Assembly (NCBI GenBank): GCA_021234155.1 | Contig: JAJEKV010000103.1 | Coordinates: forward strand, 1,116,001-1,180,000 | Direction: 5' to 3' | DNA from: Isoetes taiwanensis | Lineage: Eukaryota; Streptophyta; Lycopodiopsida; Isoetales; Isoetaceae | DNA: 64,000 bases | Shown: in pieces, positions 1-10,122 of the stretch | Layout: each line of letters begins with the position of its first letter | How positions within the stretch are numbered: the first letter of the stretch is position 1 | Made by a program: the position numbers and the translations under genes | Notes under the pieces: generated by a model | What the model was told of the DNA's origin: nothing | What the model saw: the letters and a program-made list of their open reading frames with translations, nothing else | The model's database searches: none

Positions 1-559
1 GGAATCATTGTTCACACAGGAGGTCCCTCGTCCCATAAGTGCTCGGTCTAGCATACAGCTCGATGGTCAGGGGCAAGCTAATTCCTGTGTAATAATGGAT
101 TTGCCATCTTTTCTTTTTTGGTCCCCAGCAGCCTCTTCATATCGGCACAAGTAGGTCTCGCACATTTACCTTCCAAGATCGGGAGGACCTCCAAAGTGCT
201 CTAGACCTGCAAGTTCAGTGTTTGCACTTCGTGACCAGGTACGACTCATTCATTCTGAGGGAGGAATGACGGCCATATCTATGATCGTGTCTGTTGAGAG
301 ATGGACACACTTATTACAGTTAATACCTCATTCCAGACCCTAAAGCCCAGTATGTGGACACAAGTTCTGCCTCAGTACAGACACTAGATAAAGAATTACA
401 GCCACAGAAGAAACATTGTGTTGAAGCGGGAGTGCAGACATTGGAAAGGGAACATGTTGAGGTGGGCGTACAGACATCTCCACAATCCCAAGGGGACTAG
501 GAGTCGCACTATCGAGCTAGCAGATAGGAGCAGGATGCCTCAGTATCTTCGGTTACCAG

Positions 560-767
560 GAGCCTGAACTTGCGTATTATAGGAGTTGCAGAGGCAGAAG
601 ATAATGCCCATTCTGAAGTGGATGCGGCTTTGCATTTTTTCACTGATGTCATGCATATGAAGGTTGGTGAAGTTATCTCCGCTACTAGGGTGGGTGCGGC
701 AAGACCTGATCGTCCTCGCCATCTTTTGGTTCGGTTTCAAGACACACTTAGCCACCTCAGAGGGTTC
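560..767 (+). mobile_element. LINE ORF1 fragment (RNA-binding-like domain)
   Basis: An open stretch reads NLRIIGVAEAED, then a run with HFFTDVMHMKVGEV, then RPRHLLVRF. This order (N-L-R-I-x-G, a short helix with FF, then RPR-hydrophobic-VRF) is the RNA-binding-like domain of L1-type LINE ORF1 proteins. A second, longer example lies at 52157-52400. The reading frame upstream has stops, and the homology ends abruptly at about 767, where a dispersed repeat begins. No endonuclease or reverse transcriptase follows. It is a dead fragment. The family call is fairly safe; the boundaries are approximate. I see nothing recognisable in bases 1-559. Confidence 0.55.
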
Positions 768-1253
768 GATCTTCTAGGATGAAGATGCTCTGCAGCTATA
801 GCAAGGATGCTTGTGTGTTTGACATGAATGTGCAAAGGGGAGCCAGTAATGTGATGGCCATATACAAAAGCATAATGTCACAAATAGAACTCGGACTGAT
901 GACTATTTGACTGCAATACTTAGTATTTTTTAATATATTACTCCTACGATTGTGATTGTTACTTCCAGTCCAATATTGTGTATGGAAGTGGCTACTTTAG
1001 ATGCATATGAAGCGTCACTCATGGACTTATGCTTAGTGGCCTCCTACATTCGTGTGAAGTGGCAGGCATGCAATTATGCTAAGTGGCAACTGTACATTGT
1101 TGGAGCTGTTTTGACACACGAGTTGTGAATCATTTTTGCTTGGGTCCTCTTGTTCCAATCCTCGCAACCATCTACATATTCTATATAGATTCTCGAATCT
1201 GTATCTCGAATATTTTAAGTTCTATATTATAGATTTCTTTATATCGTGCTTGT
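765..1253. repeat. Dispersed repeat R1, copy A
   Basis: A segment of about 489 bp that recurs nearly unchanged, in the same orientation, at 8506-8979. Both copies start at TTCGATCTTCTAGGATGAAG and end at TATATCGTGCTTGT. The main difference is a short extra segment in copy A around 972-987. Copy A directly abuts the LINE ORF1 scrap; copy B directly abuts the 8980-10114 segmental duplication. No coding potential, LTR ends or terminal inverted repeats were recognised, so the element class is open. Confidence 0.8.
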
Positions 1254-2019
1254 CTTAACATATATAATTATTAGGGGCAAGATGCCTTTGGCATATTCGG
1301 TTGATTCCCGCCACGTATTTCCAGAGGGAAAAAATAGGGAAACAAAAAAATGCCAGAGAAAATGGTCGGGGAAGAAAAAAAATGGTGGCTATGGCGTCGG
1401 ACGATGCAGCATCTGCGCCCAAATTTGCTGGCTATGGCGTCCGACGATGCGGCATCTGGGCCCAAATTTGCTGGCTATGGCGTCTGACCATCGGCAGCTC
1501 AAATGTCTGTAGGCTTTTTTGTTTAAATCTGGCAGGCAGATTTGAGCTTTTTGATTAAATGGTGCAGGATCTCCAGTTTCGCCTGATGCTAGAGATTTGA
1601 GCAGAAGAGGGGGCAAAGGGCCTTCTGCTATAGGATTAGGAGTAGCAGATTCGAATTGTGCATATCTGATCTGTGCATAGGAGTAGCCATATCTGAGTTG
1701 TGCATCAGAGTTAAGCCATCAAATGTCAGTTTCTAAATTGTAAAATGCGGGAGTAATATGCAGGGATAGGTCTTGGGTAGCGGCATTAGAAGAGAATCTG
1801 GGCTTGGCAACCGCTGGGGCAAGAGAGACCCTGCAATAAGAAAATGGAGGAGACAACAACAGAATGCAAGCTGTTGAAGGTGATGATTGGAGTAGTGTCA
1901 TTGATGGCCAATGTAAACAACAATTGAGAAGGATAGTTCTAATAAGAAAGACATGGATTTAGGGAAAGTAGATATAGTGAGCCCCTTTCAGAAGGCAGAT
2001 GTTCAATAAGAAAGCACAG
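1254..2019. other. Non-coding stretch with a 43-bp tandem repeat
   Basis: At about 1387-1490 a 43-bp unit containing GGCTATGGCGTC, a GACGATGC block and CCCAAATTTGCT is repeated two to three times with few changes. An inverted single copy of the same motif occurs at about 50430-50480, so it belongs to a dispersed sequence. The rest (1500-2019) holds no gene I can support. The missing 5' exons and transit peptide of the downstream NFU copy were not found here. Confidence 0.5.
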
Positions 2020-5000
2020 GACTGTACTCTGCTGAAACATTTGAATTGACAGTGCAGAATGTGGATACTGTATTGAATGAAGTGCGGCCTTATCTTATTG
2101 CTGATGGGGGAGATGTTGAGGTTCTGTCTGTGGATGGTGGCATTGTTTCTCTCCGTTTACAAGGTGAGTACTCTGCATGCTACTTTAGAATGTTTCAATT
2201 GTGTTGCACAATGCATTAATACCGGAAATAACAAATGAATTGCAAGCTTAAAATATTCTTCCATAGCAGGGCTTCTTAACTTATCAATCATAGTTCTGAC
2301 TGAACGTTTCAAAACTTCCCTGTAAAAAGGAAGGAAACACGCGTTTGTTTCTACGTTGATACCCTAAATTTTGAGAGTTCGCAGGAGACTATATGTTACA
2401 TTGGCTCGCTGGAGGTTTCCAGACTCCAATCTGCATGGGTTTTGGACTTAGTATCCCACACACTGAGTCGCTGAAAAATTGAGGAAGAAACAATCAGCAA
2501 AGGATGTCCAAGCAAATCTTCTAGCTATTACATGGTGACCCACTCTTTGATTTACGTGTGACAATTGGAATTTCATTTTGGCGCCTCCACGATTCTCATT
2601 TTCTTCTTATAAGTTACATCAAACCGGTTTGTATGTCATTGTGAGATATCTGTGGCTTAATAGACCCTCATTCCTTTCTCTTCTGCTATACATGACTAGG
2701 TGCTCGTGGAACTTGCTCAAGTTCAACTTCTACAATGAAGTTGGGAATAGAGAGGGTTATTAGAGAAAAGTTTGGAGATGCTTATCGATGTGGTTGATGC
2801 GCAAAGGACATGCTATCGAATGTTGCAAAGAAATATATCCGTGAATGTGATGTTGGTAGTTTTGTGCCCATCGGCGTTCTTAGAAAGCCGCGAGCCCACG
2901 GGAACATCACTCCTTGCCTTAAAGGGGAGGCAATACTTGCAATTGATTTTATATGACCCTCGTGGTGCATTATGCAAAGATACCCCGCCAGAAGGCCCGC
3001 TTTGAAATCACGATTCGACGTGGAACAAGGCTTACGGCGCTGTACCAATGGGAAAGCCCCGACCGGGATGGCATGCGTGCGTAATTGCTTAAGTGGGCAG
3101 GACCGCCCATAATACCAAGGTCAATTTCGCTTTGTTCAACAAGGCATTACAGGAAGGTTTCCCCGCGCGGGGACCAATAGCGAGTTGTTCCCATCTATAA
3201 GGCGTGGACCCGCGATCGCCTGCCAGCCAATTACCGAACAATCATGGTCAGTTCGGTGTTTGCAAAATTGCTTTGCCGGATTCTCGAAAGCGCAAGATTG
3301 ACGGGTTGGTCTTAGGCGTAGAGATAATCGGGCCCTCACCCGGGCGGTTGTTCGTCACCCTATTGGTCAACCATTGACCATATCTTCACATTGCGAGCTC
3401 CTTTGAAGATAGCTTCTTTCTAGGAACCGCCGATTTATATTGTTGCTTCGTGGATTTTGCAAAGGCATTTGACAAAATTGCCTGCCTGGAAAACTATAAG
3501 CAAGATTTCATGCGATTGGTGGGGTTAGAACGGGGTTCCGGTAGATTTGCGGGAATGCGCCTTAATAAAGTGCTTTATGAAAGATGCTCGGGTCGGGTTG
3601 CAGTGACAAGCCAACCATTTGATAGTAGTATCGGGGTTAGCTGTGGATGCCCCTCTCCCCAACATTGTTTGGGCTTTACATTGATCAATTGGAGAGCTGG
3701 CTTTGCGATAATGGGGGCGGCGGGGCTCACCTTCTCTACCGGATCATCAGCGGTTAATCTATCGCTTGATGATGTGGACCTCCTAGCTTACACACCAGCG
3801 GGGCATGCAACGACATCTCGATGCCTCGACACATTTTGTCAAGCGAATCGATATGCGCGTCAACTTGGCCAAGACTAAGGTGGTTTTCATATCATCTTCC
3901 ACGACGGTAGAGGATCCCTCCTTCCGATTCTGGAAAGCGGGAATGTGGAAGTAGCATCCACATACAAATATTTGGGAGTGGAGTTTCCGTCTACTATGCA
4001 CTTTGGGACACATCCATATGGCTACGAAGCCAAATTCGAAATTTGAAAGCACTATATGCAATGCAAAACAATAGTCATAGAGCGGAGTTGTATGATTGGA
4101 CCCATCAGTCACACTGCTTCAAAGTCTTAGTGGAGCCCGTCCTTTTTATACGGGGTGGAAGTATGGGGCCCGATGAGTATCCCTCGCTACTTGGAATGAC
4201 TTGGAGCAGTGCAAAAGCCTTCTTGGTACGAGCACTAGGGGTGAAGTCCACAAAATCCCATATCAAATTCTAACCGCAAATAAACAGGATTCTTGCCTCT
4301 TGAGGGCTAAATATTGATCGCCACATTGTCTATTTTTTGAGGGTGGTCAACATGGACGATGCTCGCCTCCCAAAACTAGCTTATATCATGGCAATGGGGC
4401 CTAACGCCTCAAGGCCTCTTTGAGAGGAAAAGAGAGCTCAATGGATGGCTAGATGGAATGTCTTGCGAGAGCACGAGGTGCATACATGTGCAAGCAGAGC
4501 GTGATCGCCATAGCTTGAGGCAATATCTTGATGCTTGCTTCATCGGCAAGCTTTGGGATGCCCCTTGAACAGTCAAGACAAAGACACTACCGCAAATGAC
4601 ATAAATCCCACATTGGAACAAGGCCCACAATGCTACCTGCGCACCCACTTGCCCATGAAAAGACGCGCACTCATTGCCTCCATTCGCCGGGGGCACATCA
4701 TCTTCGAATTGAGACAGGCGATGGAGTGGTGAGCCACGTCGGGGACGAGGCTCTGTCAATGCCGCCAAATGGGAGTCATTGATGATGAATCTCATACCCT
4801 TCAAAGTTGCCCAAAGATATGATCAAATCGGACGGCGCTATGCTGAGTTGGTCGGGCCCGGCCAGCCGCTACATGTGACATTGAGCACGGCATCCGTGCG
4901 GATGCTAGGATCATACCTTCCGGGAGGTCATGGACATGCGAGATCAGCTATGTCCCGGCACGCGCGCGACATGTACATACACATTTATTTCATGATGATG

Positions 5001-5400
5001 TATACTTATGCGGTTTGACAACATTCTTATTATCGCCACGGTTTTTCCTCGAAAACCCTTCCGGGCGGGGTTTTTAACCCGACGGTAATAAGTTTGTCGC
5101 GCTCCTTCCGGGTCCCATAGGCCGATTGGTCTCAGTGGACGATAAAAAAACTATTCTATTCTATTCTATTCTTCTTCCAGGCTATCGATTCTCATTTAGA
5201 TATGTTACGACCTGCGATTCAAAACTATGGTGGTGCAGTTGATGTTGTTGGTGTTGACATCGCTTTCGAGAATGCCAGGTCAAATACAAGGGCCCGCACC
5301 TCTTGCTACTTGGAATTCAAGCCGCTATAAAAGACGGTTTTTTCGATATTGCTAAGGTGGTGATATTGAGTTACGACCGACATGAGAGGGGTTTACAAGT
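2020..5400 (+). pseudogene. Broken NFU (NifU-like Fe-S scaffold) gene, chloroplast NFU1/NFU3 type
   Basis: Chloroplast NFU proteins assemble and transfer Fe-S clusters. Three coding blocks are visible. Exon A (2020-2163) gives NVDTVLNEVRPYLIADGGDV and ends at a consensus donor, AAG|gtgagt. Exon B (2700 to about 2782, after ctag) gives a TSTMKLGIERVIREKFGDA-like end. The third block (from 5181, after ttcttccag) gives HLDMLRPAIQNYGGAVDVVG and later GIQAAIKDGFFDIAKVV, the second NFU-like domain. The family's cluster-binding CxxC appears here as RGTC, so the first cysteine is lost. The peptide linking the two domains is missing, a LINE of about 2.4 kb sits between them, and small indels break the last block near 5265-5320. 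I infer a pseudogene. Upstream exons were not found. Confidence 0.72.
2790..5172 (+). mobile_element. Non-LTR retrotransposon with (ATTCT)n tail, inserted in the NFU copy
   Basis: Reverse-transcriptase blocks can be followed through several frames. A YRTI-like block with VSSVFAKLL lies at about 3230-3280, a VDHIFTLR-like block at about 3365-3395, and CFVDFAKAFDKI at 3445-3480. A catalytic-box remnant, LSLDDVDLLAY, replaces the usual YADD near 3760. A C-terminal region with CRQMGVIDDESHTLQSCPK lies at about 4755-4815 and resembles the zinc-binding C-terminus of this LINE type. Frames are broken many times, so the copy is dead. The 3' UTR (5020-5150) is GC-rich and potentially structured, and ends in about four ATTCT units (5151-5172) instead of poly(A). 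Further copies or tails occur at 36148, 46911, and probably 24205 and 38985. The 5' edge is approximate. Confidence 0.78.
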
Positions 5401-6398
5401 TTTATCGCAACCCAAAATGTTCACCATGTACATTTTTGCATCTGTATTAAAAAAAAAAAAAGTGAAGCATCGAGATCGATTTGTATGTCAAGTCACAATT
5501 CTCTGCATTCCTTTCACATAATTTTTACAAATGACTTATCCAAATATATTGTCTTTATCAATGTCCTGACGCTTCCTACAAATTTATGGTGAGCTCACCA
5601 AAGTTAGAATTTGTAGAATGAAATGGGCTAAATTGCACTTTATTCTACTATTCTCTATGCGAGCTCAACTCTTGGCCAAACTATGGTGTAGAGTTGTCTT
5701 GAGCTTCATTTTCTTAGGCATATCACCAGCACAGTTGGAGCAAAGAAGTCACACCCAAGTAATACAAATACCAATTATGTGTCGTTGATGAAGTACGTCA
5801 AATTTTGATTCTTCTCTATGGATGTTAAAGAGTTTAATGCAATTCCACTGAAAAATTGGAAAAATCCTATGGTTTCCGTTTCTTGAGGAAAAAAAAAGTT
5901 CCTATTGAAAATTCTTGATTTCAACAAGTAGATTGCAAAGGTTCCCCAGAATTTGTCGCTCACGAAGGAGCATCCGCTTAACTAATTTGGAATAAAAAAT
6001 AGAATGCCATTATTGGATAAAATTAGACACCACATTTTGGTATATACTAGCATAAACAACATTTCAATTTAATTCAATTCATCAATTAAAAAAGCTAAAA
6101 TTTGTAAGATTGGGTATTTATCTCTAAACTTGCAAATCAACTATGCAATATATTTTTAACATTCAAAGTAGGCTTGGCACACATGAGTTAAGGGGACAAT
6201 GCAAAAAGCTTAAGCCAAGAATGATTAGGAGCAAGGTGGTGTTAAGGGGAAGATGTGAAAAGTTTAAGCCAAGAATAATTACATAATTTTGATTACCATC
6301 CATGTTCAAGACATTTTTGCTACAAAATCTGGAGGATATGAGGTAATTTCGGGCGCCATGTCGTCCTTGATGCAAAACAAATGGCAATAGTGCAGGTT
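5401..6398. other. Gene-free stretch
   Basis: AT-rich sequence without a convincing reading frame. The only structure noted is an imperfect direct repeat: TTAAGGGG, then a purine-rich block, then TTAAGCCAAGAATgATTA at 6188-6222, and again at 6243-6277. An A-run lies at about 5449-5461, just after the NFU remnant. Confidence 0.45.
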
Positions 6399-6537
6399 CA
6401 ACTCCTGCACGTTCTTTTGCATCGCAAGGATGTCCAGAATTGAGATCTATTCGACTTAGCACAAAACTTCTTTTGCAGCGGGTTGGAGAAGAGAAATGTT
6501 CGCGACGGCCGCAAGGCCGCCGCGATAAATTTCTTGT
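6399..6537 (+). repeat. SINE-like dispersed element, copy 1
   Basis: It begins at GGTTCAACTCCTGCAC, which matches the Pol III B-box consensus (GGTTCRANTCC). It ends in a GC-rich potential hairpin (GACGGCCGCAAGGCCGCC) followed by ATAAATTTCTTGT. An almost identical stretch lies on the opposite strand at about 48570-48705, and the 3' hairpin part recurs at about 38525-38640. Flanking sequences differ, so this is a dispersed element. No matching A-box was found, so the tRNA-derived SINE label is tentative. Confidence 0.5.
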
Positions 6538-7694
6538 AGGTTATAATAACACCAAGGAAAAAAGTCGTCACTATGATTTTTCTTGTAGGATTAGAGGACA
6601 CATTCTATGTTGAGTGTTTATATCATATGTAAGTATAAACATAGAATAAACAAAAGAGCAAGATCAGAGTAAAGGGAAAAGTTCATTGCTAGCGATTTTT
6701 TAAACCGTTCGGATTTTCCAAAAACACAACTAGATATGAACTTTTCTATATGAAATGTAAACGGGACCAAATTTATGTCATTGAAAAACCCATTTCCGAT
6801 GCCAAAGTTTAGCAGAAGCATCTTGTTGAAAAAAATGCTTGATAAACTTAAAATGCACAAAACGTTCAGCCTAAACAACTTTTAGAAGTAAGGTAAAATG
6901 CTACTTTGATGCTCTAGGAAAGCAAATGATAAAGAATTACGATTCTATTTTAGAGATGTTTTGTCCTTGATCTATTTGGCACGTTATACGAGAAACAAAA
7001 TTAACAAAAAACTAGACTTCTATTAACATGATTTGGAACTTATGGGAGACCATTCGAGAGGATCTTGGGGAGGCGGCATCTAATTATCACATATAGAGGG
7101 TCAAACCTTAATATCTAGATGCTTTTGTCCAGTTCGTTGGGGCACGATAATTAAGGTATCGTATGAATGGGTATCAGGCCGAGTCTTGAGTTCAATTCTT
7201 CATGAGAGCGTCCCAATTGGTAAATTGCCTCATGGGCGAATTAAGTCCCATATGTTCGAGGGCGAGCATTCTGAGGAGGGGGAGGAATTGATATGGTTTG
7301 GGACCAATGGGAGACCACTCGAGAGGATCTTGGGCAGGCCGGAGGAATTGATATGGTTTGGGAGCCATGGGGACCACTTGAGTAGATCTTATAGAGGCGG
7401 AAACTAATTATCATATCTAGAGGGTCAAACCTCAACATCTAGATGTTTTTGCTTAGTTGGTTGGGGCATGATAACTAAACTCTCTATGGAAGCGTCCCAA
7501 TTGGTAAATTGCCAAGGGGAGCCAAGTCTTGAGTTTAAATCTCTATGGAAGCGTCCCAATTGGTAAATTGCCAAGGGGACCATGCGGACCACTCGAGAGG
7601 ATCTTGGGGAGGCGACATCTAATTATCACATAAGAGGGTCAAACCTCGACGTCTATTGATTTTGCATAGTTGGTTGGGGCACGATAATTAAGGT
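6538..7694. repeat. Segmental duplication, copy 1
   Basis: This 1.15-kb block recurs in the same orientation at 8980-10114 with very few differences, for example single substitutions near 6600 and 6690 and a 3-bp change near 6835. It starts at AGGTTATAATAACACC and ends at GATAATTAAGGTG. It contains a left half with no recognised function (6538-7028) and a right half with the mini LTR array. The left half holds reading frames of up to about 86 codons on the minus strand that match no family I know. Confidence 0.85.
7029..7694 (+). mobile_element. TRIM-like mini LTR array, copy 1
   Basis: LTR-like units are stacked here. Unit 1 is 7029-7166, starting TGATTTGG and ending CGTATGA, followed by a degenerate Met-tRNA primer site (GGTATCAGGCC) and an internal segment of about 105 bp. 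A polypurine tract, GAGGAGGGGGAGGAAT (about 7273-7288), leads straight into a 60-bp partial unit that starts TGATATGG at 7289. A second partial unit starts at 7349, has lost its 3' end at about 7480, and is followed by a duplicated 50-bp segment. A final partial unit lies at about 7580-7694. There is no coding capacity, which is typical of TRIM elements. The intact reference LTR is in the sister copy. Confidence 0.68.
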
Positions 7695-8505
7695 GACATA
7701 GGGAAACGAGAGCCCTTAAAATCGTATAACACGTGTACAAAATTAACACTATTTAGTACGTTGCCTCAAACCTTATAGTATTTTGCAAACCTCATTATAC
7801 AGTATTTCGAAATCTGTATATCTATGGTCTAGATCGAGGAATAAAGGGTGTATATGCCATCCGATAGCTCTCGATGCACTTCTACATCTAGCTATATTCT
7901 TGAGCTAGAGCTTATTCCTTCTCTATTTTAGACTTTGAATCATGTTTTTCTACTACTCCATTAAGGACTTTTGCAGATCATCCTATTCATATTCTTGGTC
8001 GTATCCTAGTTTCAATCCTTAATCAATTTTGACTTCTAATGATGATCTCATTTTTTATGTGATTTTAGCAAAGCTTTTATTACTCCTAGCTCTGGATTTC
8101 TCATGTTTCAATCTAGATTCTCTTCAGCACTAGATTCTACCTTTGCTCCTGCTCGTATTCTAGATCTTATCCTAGACACGAAAAATATACATGTTATTCC
8201 AAATTTTATTGCACTCCAACCATTAGTGGTGTTCTTGATCTAGAGCTTATTCCTTCTCTGGTTTGGAATTTGAATCATGTTCCTCCACTTTAGTAATGGC
8301 TTTTATAGATTATCCTTCATATTCTTGCCAGTTTCAATCCTAAATCCAGTTTTGACTTCTAATGATGATCTTGTTCTTGACGTGATTTCACTAAGTTAGC
8401 TCTGGATTTTAATCCATATTAAGCAATGTCCCAGTTGATTATGGACCATGTTCTATCAATTTGTTGCTCAAAGTGATATCATATTAGATAGTTCTCTACA
8501 TGTTA
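7695..8505. repeat. Diverged ~330-bp tandem duplication, no gene
   Basis: The block from about 7897 (GAGCTAGAGCTTATTCCTTC through GACTTCTAATGATGATCTCA) is repeated from about 8230 (GATCTAGAGCTTATTCCTTC through GACTTCTAATGATGATCTTG), with substitutions and small gaps. No reading frame of note spans it. Bases 7695-7890 contain nothing I recognise. Confidence 0.6.
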
Positions 8506-8979
8506 TTCGATCTTCTAGGATGAAGATACTCTGCAGCTATAGCAAGGATGCTTGTGTGTTTGACGTGAATGCGCAGAGGGGAGCCACTAATGTGACGGCC
8601 ATATACAAAAGCATAATGTCACAAATAGAACTCGGACTTATGACTATTTGACTGCAATACTTAGTATTTTCCAATATACTACTCCTACGATTATGATTGT
8701 TACTTCCAGTCCAATGGCTACTTTAGATGCATATGAAGCGTCACTCATGGACTTATGCTTAGTGGCCTCCTACATTCGTGTGAAGTGGCAGGCATGCAAT
8801 TATGCTAAGTGGCAACTGTACATTGTTGGAGCTGTTTTGACATACGAGTTGTGAATCATTTTTGCTTGGGTCCTCTTGTTCCAATCCTCGCAACCATCTA
8901 CATATTCTATATAGATTCTCGAATCTGTATCTCGAATATTTTGAGTTCTATATTATAGATTTCTTTATATCGTGCTTGT
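8506..8979. repeat. Dispersed repeat R1, copy B
   Basis: Second copy of the repeat at 765-1253, same orientation, about 474 bp. It lacks the short extra segment present in copy A. Its right end (CGTGCTTGT) runs directly into segmental-duplication copy 2. In copy A the same right end leads into unrelated sequence, so this junction marks a real element or rearrangement boundary. Confidence 0.8.
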
Positions 8980-10114
8980 AGGTTATAATAACACCAAGGA
9001 AAAAAGTCGTCACTATGATTTTCTTGTAGGATTAGAGGACACGTTCTATGTTGAGTGTTTATATCATATGTAAGTATAAACATAGAATAAACAAAAGAGC
9101 AAGATCAGAGTAAAGGGAAAAGTTCATTGCTAGCAATTTTTTAAACCGTTCGGATTTTCCAAAAACACAACTAGATATGAACTTTTCTATATGAAATGTA
9201 AACGGGACCAAATTTATGTCATTGAAAAACCCATTTCCGATGCCAAAGTTTAGCAGAAGCATCTTGTTGAAAAAAAGGTTGATAAACTTAAAATGCACAA
9301 AACTTTCAGCCTAAACAACTTTTAGAAGTAAGGTAAAATGCTACTTTGATGCTCTACGAAAGCAGATAAAGAATTACAATTCTATTTTAGAGATGTTTTG
9401 TCCTTGATCTATTTGGCACGTTATACGAGAAACAAAATTAACAAAAAACTAGACTTCTATTAACATGATTTGGAACTTATGGGAGACCATTCGAGAGGAT
9501 CTTGGGGAGGCGGCATCTAATTATCACATATAGAGGGTCAAACCTTAATATCTAGATGCTTTTGTCCAGTTCGTTGGGGCACGATAATTAAGGTATCGTA
9601 TGAATGGGTATCAGGCCGAGTCTTGAGTTCAATTCTTCATGAGAGCGTCCCAATTGGTAAATTGCCTCATGGGCGAATTAAGTCCCAAATGTTCAAGGGC
9701 GAGCATTCTGAGGAGGGGGAGGAATTGATATGGTTTGGGACCAATGGGAGACCACTCGAGAGGATCTTGGGCAGGCCGGAGGAATTGATATGGTTTGGGA
9801 GCCATGGGGACCACTTGAGTAGATCTTATAGAGGCGGAAACTAATTATCATATCTAGAGGGTCAAACCTCAACGTCTAGATGTTTTTGCCCAGTTGGTTG
9901 GGGCATGATAACTAAAGTGTCATATCAATTGGCATCAGAGCCAAGTTTTGAGTTTAAATCTCTATGGAAGCGTCCCAATTGGTAAATTGCCAAGGGGACC
10001 ATGAGGACCACTCGAGAGGATCTTGGGGAGGCGACATCTAATTATCACATAAGAGGGTCAAACCTCGACGTCTAGTGCTTTTGCATAGTTGGTTGGGGCA
10101 CGATAATTAAGGTG
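8980..10114. repeat. Segmental duplication, copy 2
   Basis: Direct repeat of 6538-7694. Sequence agreement is high throughout, which suggests a recent event. The main structural difference is at the right end: copy 2 keeps the complete LTR end and primer-binding site near 9920-9942, whereas copy 1 is rearranged at the equivalent place (about 7480-7580). Confidence 0.85.
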
Positions 10115-10122
10115 TCGTATCA
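9466..10122 (+). mobile_element. TRIM-like mini LTR array, copy 2 (contains the intact LTR)
   Basis: The order is LTR unit (9466-9603), degenerate primer site, internal segment, polypurine tract (about 9710-9725), 60-bp partial LTR (9726-9785), full LTR (9786-9927), primer site, short internal segment, and a terminal LTR unit that ends CGTATCA at 10122. The full LTR is 142 bp and has perfect 7-bp terminal inverted repeats, TGATATG and CATATCA. Two bases later comes TGGCATCAGAGCC (9930-9942), one mismatch from TGGTATCAGAGCC, the complement of the plant initiator Met-tRNA 3' end. Known TRIM elements share the short LTRs, Met primer site, polypurine tract, lack of genes and tandem stacking. Movement would depend on enzymes from another element. 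Confidence 0.75.

Noticed and set aside
1719-1901. Minus-strand 60-codon frame resembling a plastid transit peptide
   Set aside because: It is on the wrong strand for the adjacent NFU remnant and has no continuation or splice partner that I could find.
6380-6430. Possible tRNA gene (T-arm-like TGCAGGTTCAACTCCTGCA)
   Set aside because: No acceptor, D-arm or anticodon arm can be folded around it; it is better explained as the start of a dispersed SINE-like element.
7186-7407. 73-codon frame repeated at 9623-9844
   Set aside because: It sits inside the mini LTR array and simply translates internal and LTR sequence; conserved only because the block is duplicated.
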